Shown here piece after piece: positions 1-7,695 of a stretch of 37,736 nucleotides of DNA. This stretch comes from Bacillota bacterium (GTDB taxonomy: Bacteria; Bacillota; Clostridia; Clostridiales; Caloramatoraceae), in the NCBI GenBank assembly GCA_023415335.1, contig JAEZLD010000010.1, forward strand, positions 1 through 37,736, given 5' to 3'. The position numbers were made by a program, and so were the translations under genes. Numbering within the stretch: the first letter of the stretch is position 1; each line of letters opens with the position of its first letter. The notes under the pieces were generated by a model. That model made no database searches. It saw nothing but the letters and a program-made list of their open reading frames with translations, and was not told where the DNA came from.

Positions 1-1
1 T

Positions 2-100
2 TTAAAGGGGACTATGTGGGACTATAAAGAACGGAATAGGATGGGTGCAGTTAAAATGGAATATATCGCTTATTCTTTTTTATACGTAGTGACTATTTAG
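2..100 (+). CDS. possible 3' end of an upstream gene (partial)
   Basis: An open frame runs in from the left edge of the window and stops at a TAG about 100 bases in, giving about 32 residues with a hydrophobic C-terminal stretch (EYIAYSFLYVVTI). It is too short to assign to a family. It could be the tail of a gene from the same surface-polysaccharide neighbourhood as the ATP-grasp gene that follows, or chance. No start or ribosome site can be judged. Confidence 0.2.
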   Translation, partial: LKGTMWDYKERNRMGAVKMEYIAYSFLYVVTI

Positions 101-204
101 AATAAATAAGGTATTATATATAGTGTAAACCAGGTATGGTACATAGTGTTAATAATAATAAATGTTATGACATAGATATAAAAAACGGAAGGTAGAGGAA
201 CTAT

Positions 205-1227
205 ATGGAAACAAAATTAGGATATTACGTAAGGGTAATAAAGGGAGTAAACTTCGAGAAGTTTAATAGGGTTTTTAATTACGCATATGAAAGGTCAGGG
301 AAAAATAAAGTGCTTCTTCTTTTTGATATGCTATACTGCATGGTAAGATACGGGGCAGGATATCATGACTACGTAATCTTTGAATTTTGGAACCTGAAAA
401 GAAAACAAAGAGACACTTATCTAACAAGATTCAGAAGTAAAAAGCTGATCATGCTTATGAACGATAATGACTATGCGCATATTTTTAATAATAAAGATGA
501 GTTTAATGAAAAGTTCAAGGACTTTATTGGAAGAGAGTGGTTGAATTTAGAGACCGCCTCTGAGAGTGAAGTTAAAAACTTTTTTAGTACAAGGGAAAAG
601 ATCTTTGCAAAAATGAGAAATTTAAGCAATGGAACTGGCTGTGAGCTTCTGGAAACCAATAAATTTAAAGACAGTGAGGAGTTTGTAAGCTATATTAACG
701 AAAAGGGCTTTTCTACAATTGAGGATGTGATTGAGAATCATCCGGATTTGGATAAGCTATATCCCCATTCTGTGAACACCATCCGTGCTATTACAATGCT
801 CGATAAGGATGGGACAGCGCATTGTCTTTTTGCCGTGCTTAAGATGGGCAGAGATGGAAGGATAGTAGATAATGCAGGCTTGCATGGTCCTGTAGATATG
901 GAAACCGGAGAGTTTTTATATCCAGCACACTCTGGCGATACAATTTTAGGTCAGCATTACACAGAGCATCCAAATACTCACGTGAAGCTTGTAGGCTATA
1001 AGGTGCCATATGTTAAGGAAACAATTGATATGGTAAAGCGTGCGGCGTTAGTGGTTCCTCAGATGAGGTATGTTGGCTGGGATGTGGCAATTACTCCTAC
1101 TGGGCCAGCTATTATAGAGGGTAATGATTATACCTCCTACGACTTTTGGCAGCTTCCGGGACAAACCCCAGGAAGAATAGGTATTATCCCAACTATTAAA
1201 AAGATAGCCCCAGAATTCAAGTACTGA
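205..1227 (+). CDS. sugar-transfer-associated ATP-grasp family protein
   Basis: A 340-residue protein resembling the ATP-grasp family found beside polysaccharide and teichuronic acid genes (sugar-transfer-associated ATP-grasp). The C-terminal half carries the ATP-grasp core: a PHSVNTIRAIT segment near residue 187 and the late motif IIEGNDYTSYDFWQLPG from residue 303, where E305, N307 and D308 would hold Mg-ATP. The family is thought to ligate an amine or amino acid to a carboxyl group on a glycan or its precursor; the substrate here is unknown. The N-terminal 150 residues are basic and aromatic and lack a signal peptide, so the protein should be cytosolic. GGAAGGTAGAGGA lies just before the ATG. 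A strong terminator follows, so the transcript ends here. Family assignment is firm; function is inferred. Confidence 0.8.
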   Translation: METKLGYYVRVIKGVNFEKFNRVFNYAYERSGKNKVLLLFDMLYCMVRYGAGYHDYVIFEFWNLKRKQRDTYLTRFRSKKLIMLMNDNDYAHIFNNKDEFNEKFKDFIGREWLNLETASESEVKNFFSTREKIFAKMRNLSNGTGCELLETNKFKDSEEFVSYINEKGFSTIEDVIENHPDLDKLYPHSVNTIRAITMLDKDGTAHCLFAVLKMGRDGRIVDNAGLHGPVDMETGEFLYPAHSGDTILGQHYTEHPNTHVKLVGYKVPYVKETIDMVKRAALVVPQMRYVGWDVAITPTGPAIIEGNDYTSYDFWQLPGQTPGRIGIIPTIKKIAPEFKY

Positions 1228-1312
1228 TTACTAAAAGCATATCAGCTGTGAGATGTACTGTAATTGCCAAACGGTGGATGTATTATTGGAAAAAGACAGC
1301 AGATGTAGTCTA

Positions 1313-1344
1313 AAATCACTTCACGTATGTGAAGTGATTTTTTT
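1313..1344 (+). terminator. Rho-independent terminator after the ATP-grasp gene
   Basis: A 12-bp perfect stem, AAATCACTTCAC pairing with GTGAAGTGATTT around a GTAT loop, runs into seven T residues. It lies about 85 bases after the ATP-grasp stop codon. Confidence 0.9.
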
Positions 1345-1507
1345 GCCAGGTGTAAAAGTAATAAAGGAGTACTATATTAAATAAGTAAATGCTATTATAT
1401 GGTGCGATGACTTTCCTGAGGATTCAGCGACCATACTTTTTGTTCATAGATTAGGGTTTAGGTCAGATTTGACAATCCTAACGCCGTAACTCCACATGGG
1501 GCGAATA

Positions 1508-2413
1508 TCATTCTTGCATATGGTTGTTTAATGTGCTTTCATATAATGAAAACCAGATGGGAATGACATTTTGCATATTATCATACCATTGCAGGATTTC
1601 CTTTTCCTGAGACTTCATGGTTTCTATTTGGGATTGTCCAAAGGGAACAGCCCAGGGAAGGGAAGATAGGGTATTGCTTGATATGTATAATGCAAGCAAC
1701 TGCCAAAACTCCAGAGGTACTTTATTTTCAAAATATCCATTTACCATTCCGGATGCAAATAAGGGTGATATCTGTGCACACCAGACGATGCGGTTGAATT
1801 CTTCCCAGGGGTCACCATAATCGCTGCGGTCAAAGTCAATTATATTAAGCCTGCTGGCAGAATCAATCATCATATTGCCAATATGGTAATCCCCATGCTG
1901 ATAGGCTTGCGGGCGGCTAGCAAGCAGGTATCTGTGTTGGTTTATATATTCTATAAGCCTTTCACCATTCTGATATTTAATGGAACAGTCAGTATACAGC
2001 TTTATTTTGCGGTCAATTTTCCGGTTAAAACGGACTTCCCAGGATTCCTGAGTATTGGTAGCTGGGATGGAGTGTATTTTTTTAAGAATACGTCCAGCCT
2101 CCAGACCATATACATACTGCTGGGCTTTGGGAAGGGTAGGGATAACCGCCTCTGCATCCATTCCCTCAATCCAGCCCTGCAGGCAATACACCCCCTGACT
2201 GCAGGCTCCAAAGTTAATAGGCTCAGGCATGGGAACGCCAAGCCTATAAGCCTTAAGCATCATGGCATACTCCCACTTCTTAGTGTCATATTTATCTAAG
2301 GATGAAATGCGCAGGAGGTACTGGTGGCCCACGCTATCTGTAACATGATACTTTTTATCACTGGACCAGCCTTTGGTTATAGGTTCGGTTTTGATGAATT
2401 TAAAATCGGTCAT
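1508..2413 (-). CDS. APH-fold small-molecule phosphotransferase
   Basis: A 301-residue protein of the aminoglycoside/choline kinase-like phosphotransferase fold. The catalytic loop HGDYHIGN (residues 173-180, with D175 as probable base and N180 as Mg ligand) and the DFG-equivalent IIDFD (residues 191-195, D193 as Mg ligand) are intact, so it should be an active ATP-dependent kinase. The substrate cannot be read from sequence; relatives act on aminoglycosides, macrolides, sugars or choline. It is shorter than methylthioribose kinase (MtnK, about 400 residues) and I do not think it is one. The start is supported by GGAGGCAGATAA before the ATG. It lies downstream of methionine gamma-lyase on the same strand, but a terminator lies between them, so it is probably transcribed separately. 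Confidence 0.75.
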   Translation of the reverse strand: MTDFKFIKTEPITKGWSSDKKYHVTDSVGHQYLLRISSLDKYDTKKWEYAMMLKAYRLGVPMPEPINFGACSQGVYCLQGWIEGMDAEAVIPTLPKAQQYVYGLEAGRILKKIHSIPATNTQESWEVRFNRKIDRKIKLYTDCSIKYQNGERLIEYINQHRYLLASRPQAYQHGDYHIGNMMIDSASRLNIIDFDRSDYGDPWEEFNRIVWCAQISPLFASGMVNGYFENKVPLEFWQLLALYISSNTLSSLPWAVPFGQSQIETMKSQEKEILQWYDNMQNVIPIWFSLYESTLNNHMQE

Positions 2414-2510
2414 TTATCTGCCTCCAGAAGTTCTTTATAACAATCTGACTAATATCTAGGATAACACTTTCCTTAGGGCCGTGACAAAGAATTAATAAAA
2501 TTAAAAAGTA

Positions 2511-2544
2511 AAACCAACACCGCATATATTTTAGGTGTTGGTTT
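2511..2544 (-). terminator. terminator of the methionine gamma-lyase gene
   Basis: An 11-bp perfect inverted repeat, AAACCAACACC and GGTGTTGGTTT, with a 12-nt loop. T-rich DNA follows on both strands, so it may act in both directions. It sits directly after the lyase stop codon. Confidence 0.8.
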
Positions 2545-2555
2545 TTGTCTAAGTA

Positions 2556-3755
2556 TTATATTTTCTCCAATCCCTGCTCTAAATCGGCAATTATATCCTC
2601 CACATCTTCCAGACCAACGGAAAGACGAATCATACTTTCTGGAATTCCAGCTGATTCTAATTGAGCAGGTGAGTATGTGCTGTGCGTCATGGATGCTGGA
2701 TGCTGGATGAGCGTTTCGGCGTCTCCCAGGGAAACAGCCAGAGTACAAAGCTGCAATGAGTTTATGAATTTTTCACTTTTGGCTTTATCGCACACCAGCT
2801 CAAAGGACATAATGCCTCCAGGTAAGGACATCTGCTTCTTGGCAATTTCAAAACCTGTGGATGTTTCAAGCCCGGGATAATAGACTTTTTTTACCTTAGG
2901 ATGCTTGTCCAAATACTTGGCAATGGTGGATGCGTTATTGCAGTGTCTTTCCATACGAATACTCAATGTTTTTAGTCCACGAGCTATAAGAAAGGAATCG
3001 AAAGGACTCAGTATAGCACCTGTAAGCTCCTTCATTCCAACAAAACGGCATTCCTTGATAAAGTCAGATTTTCCAATAATAAATCCGGCAACTACGTCAC
3101 CGTGTCCATTTAAGTATTTGGTTCCTGAATGCACTACCACGTCTGCGCCAAGATCCAAAGGCCTTTGAATATATGGTGTGCAGAATGTATTGTCTACAAT
3201 TACTTTACAGCTTGAGTTTATTTCGTGCACGGCTGCAGAAACTGCTTTGATGTCGATGATTTTCATGTTAGGATTGGCGGGCGTTTCGAAATATACGACC
3301 TTTGTATTATCTCTCATATTACTTGCAATATTAGAAGGATCGGAAAAATCTGTGAAAGTTACATCTACGCCGTATTTTGATACACCATGTTGCAGAAAAG
3401 CGAACGTGCATCCATACAAAGTTTCATCTGCTAGTACATGGTCTCCGGAACGCAGAACAGTCCAGAACAATGTGGTGATTGCGCCCATGCCGGATCCGAA
3501 TGCAAGACCGTCCTCTGCATTCTCAAGGCTGGCAACCTTTGCCCCAATCTGATCTGAATTGGGATTGGCAGGCCTGGTGTAAATATATCCATCTTCATTA
3601 CACGCAAAGCGTGCGGCTCCCTGTGCTGCATTTTCGAAAACAAATGTGCTTGATTGAAAGATAGGTGTAACCAGAGGTTCAATACCTGGCACACTAAGCT
3701 TTCCGACGTGAATTTGTCTGGTTGAAAAGCCCATTTTTGAGATGTTGTGTTTCAT
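2556..3755 (-). CDS. megL: methionine gamma-lyase (PLP-dependent)
   Basis: A 399-residue Cys/Met-metabolism PLP enzyme. It would split L-methionine into methanethiol, 2-oxobutyrate and ammonia in the cytosol. The PLP lysine is K213 in HSGTKYLNGHGD. The YTR motif (residues 59-61) that binds the cofactor phosphate of the neighbouring subunit is present. The segment ETLYGCTF places Tyr114 and Cys116 exactly where characterised methionine gamma-lyases have their signature tyrosine and cysteine; cystathionine gamma-synthases and beta-lyases usually lack that cysteine. Its length matches the family. AGGAGGATTATAAC precedes the ATG. It lies on the same strand as the DeoR gene but about 590 bases downstream of it, so co-transcription is unlikely. 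A homocysteine or cysteine lyase role is the main alternative. Confidence 0.85.
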   Translation of the reverse strand: MKHNISKMGFSTRQIHVGKLSVPGIEPLVTPIFQSSTFVFENAAQGAARFACNEDGYIYTRPANPNSDQIGAKVASLENAEDGLAFGSGMGAITTLFWTVLRSGDHVLADETLYGCTFAFLQHGVSKYGVDVTFTDFSDPSNIASNMRDNTKVVYFETPANPNMKIIDIKAVSAAVHEINSSCKVIVDNTFCTPYIQRPLDLGADVVVHSGTKYLNGHGDVVAGFIIGKSDFIKECRFVGMKELTGAILSPFDSFLIARGLKTLSIRMERHCNNASTIAKYLDKHPKVKKVYYPGLETSTGFEIAKKQMSLPGGIMSFELVCDKAKSEKFINSLQLCTLAVSLGDAETLIQHPASMTHSTYSPAQLESAGIPESMIRLSVGLEDVEDIIADLEQGLEKI

Positions 3756-4343
3756 GTTATAATCCTCCTATAAAATAATTGATTGTGTTTAAAGTAACTA
3801 AATCTACTGTATCAAATGGATGTTATATATAGTAGTCCCCAGTAGGTTTGGTTAAAAACACCTTTATACATTGCAATATGGAAAAGGGGGTAGTAAACCT
3901 TTACACCCTGAATTGTTATCTTTGTATCCAATGTGTACATTATATTTATAATGAGACAAGAATTTGCTAAATCAGCGATTGCTTTTGCTTTTGTTTGAAT
4001 TGGGTAAGTTAAAAAAGAAATAATAGACAAAATTAAATACATGATTTTCAAAGAATAATAAGCTACAAATATATCAAAGTATAAAAAGGATGATGTGGTA
4101 ATGGTGGATTTTAGACATAACAAGCCAGGGGGGATTATGCTTCGGAATGTGGCAAGGTCTGATTTTGATATTTTATCGAAATCAGGCCTTTTAGGGTTTT
4201 CTGTAATTCTGTTGTATGATAGAAATTTACATACTTATTAAAGGCTTGTCTCGATTTCACATATATGAGGAACCTGTGAAAAAAGCTTTTATAGGTGATG
4301 AGGATATTCATTCAAAGTAGAAGGTGGTCTCTGGTAGCTGCCC
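3756..4343. other. gene-poor AT-rich stretch
   Basis: About 590 bases between megL and the DeoR gene. A 103-codon frame on the minus strand (3812-4123) has no clear ribosome site and a low-complexity composition, so I do not call it. The only clear structure is the hairpin at 4154-4190. The region upstream of megL must hold its promoter, but I see no good consensus match. Confidence 0.5.
4154..4190 (+). terminator. orphan terminator-like hairpin
   Basis: A 16-bp stem, AAGGTCTGATTTTGAT and ATCGAAATCAGGCCTT with two internal wobble or mismatch positions and a 5-nt loop, followed by TTTAGGGTTTT. No gene reads into it on the plus strand. It may be left over from a lost gene, or terminate a short RNA starting in the 3800-4100 region. 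Confidence 0.55.
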
Positions 4344-5108
4344 TTAACAAATGATAAGTTCAATGTTGCAGTCGCGGAATTTTTTCACCCAATCATCAGA
4401 AGGGCATTCATCGGTCACAACTGTATCAATCATACTAAAGTCAGCGACCACATTGACCGCAGTTCTGCCAAACTTTGAAGAATCAGCAATAAAAAAGCGC
4501 TTGCTGACATTTGACAGCATAGCAGTTCGGATATGAGCTTCGCTTTCAATGCTATCGGTGGCTCCGAACTGAAGATGTATTCCACTTGAACTGATAAAAG
4601 CTTTATCGGCTACGTAACCCTTGAGTGCATTTAAAGCATCACCACCCGTAAAGGAATGGGAAGGCATGCGCATTATTCCGCCGATGCATATCAAACGTAT
4701 ATTATCTACATCTTCAAGTTCCTTAATGATATCGAAAGAATTAGTAATAACTGTTACATTCTTATTTTCTGTCTTAAGTTTTTTTACAATATACAGTGCA
4801 GTCGTACTGCTGTCAAGCATTATACTGTCATATGGATCGATTAACTCGCAACATTTATCTGCGATTCGTCTCTTCTCTTCTAAATAAATGTTCTTACGTA
4901 GTGACACAGGGGCTTCCTTTACAAAATTCTGGACAATGTAGGCTCCACCGTGCACCCGTCTGAGCATATTTTTCTTTTCAAGTGCTTCCAGGTCTCTACG
5001 GATAGTTTCCTCTGTCACATTAAGCTGTGAGCTCATTACACTGACAAGAATACTCCCTTTTGTTTCTAATTCCTGCATAATTATATTTTGACGTTCAATT
5101 GCTAACAT
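4344..5108 (-). CDS. DeoR-family transcriptional regulator
   Basis: A 254-residue DeoR-type repressor. Residues 1-57 form the winged helix-turn-helix (IERQNIIMQELETKG... SSQLNVTEETIRRDLEALE... VHGGA). Residues 75-235 form the DeoR C-terminal sensor domain related to sugar isomerases (LDSSTTALYI; GIHLQFGATDSIESEAHIR; ADSSKFG), which binds phosphorylated sugars. It is transcribed divergently from the nucleoside cluster and is the natural candidate to control it, responding to a pentose phosphate made by the pathway. GGAGGTTCAAATAA precedes the ATG. A consensus promoter lies upstream with a perfect inverted repeat at the likely start site, suggesting autoregulation. Its target is inferred from position. 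Confidence 0.88.
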   Translation of the reverse strand: MLAIERQNIIMQELETKGSILVSVMSSQLNVTEETIRRDLEALEKKNMLRRVHGGAYIVQNFVKEAPVSLRKNIYLEEKRRIADKCCELIDPYDSIMLDSSTTALYIVKKLKTENKNVTVITNSFDIIKELEDVDNIRLICIGGIMRMPSHSFTGGDALNALKGYVADKAFISSSGIHLQFGATDSIESEAHIRTAMLSNVSKRFFIADSSKFGRTAVNVVADFSMIDTVVTDECPSDDWVKKFRDCNIELIIC

Positions 5109-5123
5109 TTATTTGAACCTCCG

Positions 5124-5149
5124 AATAGAATAAGGATATTTATTCTATT
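5124..5149. promoter_or_regulatory. inverted repeat, candidate DeoR operator
   Basis: Perfect 9-bp arms AATAGAATA (5124-5132) and TATTCTATT (5141-5149) separated by 8 bp. It overlaps the -10 box and likely start site of the DeoR gene. Single half-sites of the AGAATA type recur at about 5202 and overlapping the -10 of the plus-strand promoter near 5266, which would fit one regulator acting on both promoters. This is inferred from position and symmetry only. Confidence 0.5.
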
Positions 5150-5175
5150 TTACGATATTACTAAAGATAAGTCAA
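5147..5175 (-). promoter_or_regulatory. sigma-A-type promoter of the DeoR gene
   Basis: Read on the minus strand: -35 TTGACT (5170-5175), a 17-bp spacer, and -10 TAAAAT (5147-5152). Transcription would start near 5140, within the inverted repeat described next. Confidence 0.65.
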
Positions 5176-5245
5176 TTATTTCACAAATAAAACCACATAA
5201 ACAGAATAAAGCAAAAAGAAACAAACAAAATAAATCAGGAAAATG

Positions 5246-5274
5246 TTGACATACAAACAAAGTCAGAATATAAT
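5246..5274 (+). promoter_or_regulatory. consensus sigma-A promoter of the nucleoside cluster
   Basis: TTGACA (5246-5251), a 17-bp spacer and TATAAT (5269-5274): a perfect match to the vegetative consensus. Predicted start near 5281. Such a strong core promoter normally needs repression, consistent with the divergent DeoR regulator. Confidence 0.85.
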
Positions 5275-5280
5275 AAAATT

Positions 5281-5800
5281 ATCAAAGAAAAATGGAAATT
5301 CGTAGGTACATATGGAAAAAAAGAGTCTTGTTTGATACTAAAAAGGAGTGGAACTGACCTGGATTCGCAATCCATTGCGAGGCATGGGTTATAAATGTGT
5401 GGGTGATGCTATGTGGGAAACTATGCTTGCCAGCTATGAATCGACCCCTTTGGAAAAGGAATGTGCAAGCGAATTTATTTATAAAAAAATACTCATATCA
5501 AACCCCGATAACTATATGTATGTTGGGACTTGTCATAAATGCAGTGCATTTACTGCATAGTCATCCTGAATTTATAAAAAATTCACAAGCTGATTTTCGT
5601 AGGCGTAAGCTTTGCCAGAGGAAATGTAAATCCATGTTCCTGTATAAATGTATATTTTAATGCTAAAAGTAGACAGGAACTTCTTCTGTGGTGTGGGATT
5701 GCAAAGCAATCTGACTTATGGCATGCCAAAATAAAAACTTTTATAAATATGCTAATTCTAGTTTATGAGAATTTTTATGATTGGAGGTGATATTGAGAAC
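5281..5800 (+). other. long structured leader of the nucleoside cluster
   Basis: About 520 nt separate the predicted transcription start from the first gene. Within it are two mutually exclusive hairpins: GGATT/AATCC (5361-5373) and TCGCAA/TTGCGA (5365-5380). ATTCGC (5363-5368) can also pair with GCGAAT (5469-5474), closing a domain of about 110 nt. Further on are GTTCCTGT (5636-5643) with ACAGGAAC (5673-5680), GATTGC/GCAATC (5697-5711) and the self-complementary TGGCATGCCA (5719-5728). I looked for purine, SAM, cobalamin, THF and T-box signatures and found none. Open frames here (5348-5560, 5397-5660) lack usable ribosome sites. Confidence 0.45.
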
Positions 5801-6592
5801 ATGGAAGATATAGTTTATCAATCATCAATTGACCTGGATTCTACTGTAGGAGCAAAGTATGCTATTCTGCCAGGAGACCCAGCAAGGGTAAAGGTTATAG
5901 CGAATTTTCTGGACAATCCAAAACCTCTTTCTGTACACAGAGAGTTTACCAGCTATGAGGGATTTATAGAAGGTGAAAAGGTTATTGTGATATCTACAGG
6001 TATGGGAGGTCCCTCTGCTGCAATGGCAGTAGAAGAGCTTTATAAAATAGGGGTTCATACATTTATACGCCTTGGAACCTGTGGAGCTATGCAGATGGAA
6101 ATTTTAAGCGGTGAAATAGTAATTCCTACAGGCGCTATAAGGCAGGAGGGAACTACAAAAGAATATATTCATGTTGAGTTTCCTGCAGTTCCAAACTTTG
6201 ATGTTACTCTTGCATTAAGGGATGCTGCGAAGGAGGTAGGTGCTAAATACAATATAGGTGTTGTACAAAGCAAGGATTCCTTTTTTGGGCAACATGAACC
6301 CTTAAGAATGCCCATAGGTAAAGAATTGAAGGGAAAATATGATGCGTGGATAAGAGCAGGTACATTGGCTTCTGAAATGGAATGTTCTGCAGTATTTATT
6401 GTGGCTCAGATACTCGGTGCTAGAGCAGGGGCTGTTCTACATGTTATATGGAATAAAGAAAGGGAAGATGCAGGACTTAGTAACCAAACAATGAGGGATA
6501 TGACAAACGCAATACTGACTGTAAGAGAAGGCTTGAGGGAATTAATAAGACAGGACAAAGGTAAAAGGGTGGCTGGAAATATATTAGATTAA
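5801..6592 (+). CDS. uridine-phosphorylase-like nucleoside phosphorylase
   Basis: A 263-residue NP-I family phosphorylase, closest in motif pattern to E. coli Udp. It would cleave a nucleoside with phosphate to the free base and (deoxy)ribose-1-phosphate. Landmarks are ILPGDPAR (phosphate-binding GDP.R), HREF, GMGGPSAAMAVEEL, RLGTCGAMQ, the base-site segment SKDSFFGQHEP and the ribose-binding SEMECSAVF. The glutamine that binds uracil in Udp (Q166) is kept, but the following arginine (R168) appears replaced, so pyrimidine specificity is uncertain. I chose the ATG at 5801 because it gives 24 residues before the PGDP motif, as in Udp. A strong GGAGGTGAT lies 10 nt upstream, slightly far, and an ATT start is possible. 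First gene of the cluster. Confidence 0.85.
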   Translation: MEDIVYQSSIDLDSTVGAKYAILPGDPARVKVIANFLDNPKPLSVHREFTSYEGFIEGEKVIVISTGMGGPSAAMAVEELYKIGVHTFIRLGTCGAMQMEILSGEIVIPTGAIRQEGTTKEYIHVEFPAVPNFDVTLALRDAAKEVGAKYNIGVVQSKDSFFGQHEPLRMPIGKELKGKYDAWIRAGTLASEMECSAVFIVAQILGARAGAVLHVIWNKEREDAGLSNQTMRDMTNAILTVREGLRELIRQDKGKRVAGNILD

Positions 6593-6646
6593 TAGGAATG
6601 GCTATTAACCTGTATTTTTATTATTAAAATTATATGAGGTGATTGA

Positions 6647-7468
6647 ATGCAATACGGCTACGAGTATTTCAAGAAGAGTGCAGATTATCTTTTGAGCAAA
6701 ATTGATTTCAAACCTGAAATAGCTATAATACTAGGGTCTTGTCTTGGTACACTGGCAGATGAAATTAAGGACCCTATAGTTATAGACTATAAGGATATAC
6801 CGAATTTTTTAACTACAACTGTGCATTCACATGCAGGAAAGCTGATTTTTGGAGAAATCAGCGGCAAAAAGGTTGTTTGCATGTCCGGGAGATTTCATTA
6901 TTATGAAGGGTATGACTTTGAACAACTGGTAATACCAATAAGGGTAATGCACCTTTTAGGAGTAGAAACTGTTATCCTTACTAATGCAGCCGGAGCAGTT
7001 AATACCTCCTATAAACCAGGTGAAATAATGATAATAAAGGACCATATAAAATTGATGGGTGCGAGTCCATTAAGGGGTAAAAATGTCGAAGAATTTGGAC
7101 CCAGGTTCTTTGATATATCAAGGGCATATACAGGTGAGTATAGGGAATTAGCGAAAAGATGTGCAGAAGAAATAGGTATAAAAATTAATGAAGGTGTCTA
7201 CTTCTTCTGGATGGGGCCACAGTTTGAGACACCATCTGAAATCAGAGCAATAAGGATATTGGGTGGAGATGCTGTAGGTATGTCTACAGTAACTGAGGTT
7301 ATAACTGCTGCCCATTGTGGAATGAAGGTTTTAGGCCTTTCGCTTATGACAAATATGGGGGCAGGAATTTTAGATGAACCCTTGGGTACAGAAGAGGTTA
7401 ATGTAACTGCAAGAGAACATGCACAAGAGTTTAAAGCCTTACTTAAAGAGATATTGAGGAGAATGTAG
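6647..7468 (+). CDS. purine nucleoside phosphorylase, trimeric (class I) type
   Basis: A 273-residue trimeric-type PNP/MTAP-family enzyme converting a purine nucleoside and phosphate to purine base and ribose-1-phosphate. Seen: the phosphate loop ILGSCLG (residues 28-34, with Cys in place of the usual Gly), H62, GRFHYYEG (81-88), TNAAGAVN (112-119), SPLRG (140-144), GPQFETPSEIR (190-200), DAVGMSTVTEV (208-218) and MTNMGAG (234-240). E194 and N236 match the Glu and Asn that give 6-oxopurine specificity in PNPs, so hypoxanthine and guanine nucleosides are likely substrates and adenine nucleosides are not. That fits the deaminase later in the cluster. GAGGTGATTGA precedes the ATG. Acceptance of 5'-methylthio- or 5'-deoxyinosine, as in Pseudomonas MTIP, is possible but not shown. 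Confidence 0.9.
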   Translation: MQYGYEYFKKSADYLLSKIDFKPEIAIILGSCLGTLADEIKDPIVIDYKDIPNFLTTTVHSHAGKLIFGEISGKKVVCMSGRFHYYEGYDFEQLVIPIRVMHLLGVETVILTNAAGAVNTSYKPGEIMIIKDHIKLMGASPLRGKNVEEFGPRFFDISRAYTGEYRELAKRCAEEIGIKINEGVYFFWMGPQFETPSEIRAIRILGGDAVGMSTVTEVITAAHCGMKVLGLSLMTNMGAGILDEPLGTEEVNVTAREHAQEFKALLKEILRRM

Positions 7469-7695
7469 TAGAAACAATGTAAAAAGTATTAAAATGGCTA
7501 CGTTTATTATGATTATTACTAAAACATTAGCGACATGCCCATAGCAATAATAGATGCTTTTATATTTATAAACCTTTCCGCAGCAAATTTATGAGTAACT
7601 CTGTTTCTTAATATGCAGCCACCACTAATAAAGCAGTAATATCAACATATTAAACAGAGCCATAATAATAAATTTAAAAAAACGGAGGATGCATT

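Noticed and set aside
1508..2413. APH-fold kinase as the missing methylthioribose kinase (MtnK)
   Set aside because: About 100 residues too short for MtnK, separated by a terminator and a divergent regulator from the cluster, and phosphorylases already give the 1-phosphate.
3812..4123. A 103-codon minus-strand frame upstream of megL
   Set aside because: AT-rich low-complexity composition, no ribosome site, no recognisable domain.
5348..5660. Two overlapping open frames of 70 and 87 codons in the leader
   Set aside because: The first would start at a GTG inside its own AAAGGAG; the second has no ribosome site. Neither resembles a protein, and the region is better explained as leader RNA.
5281..5800. 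Purine-type riboswitch in front of the nucleoside cluster
   Set aside because: The conserved purine aptamer loops and three-way junction words are absent.
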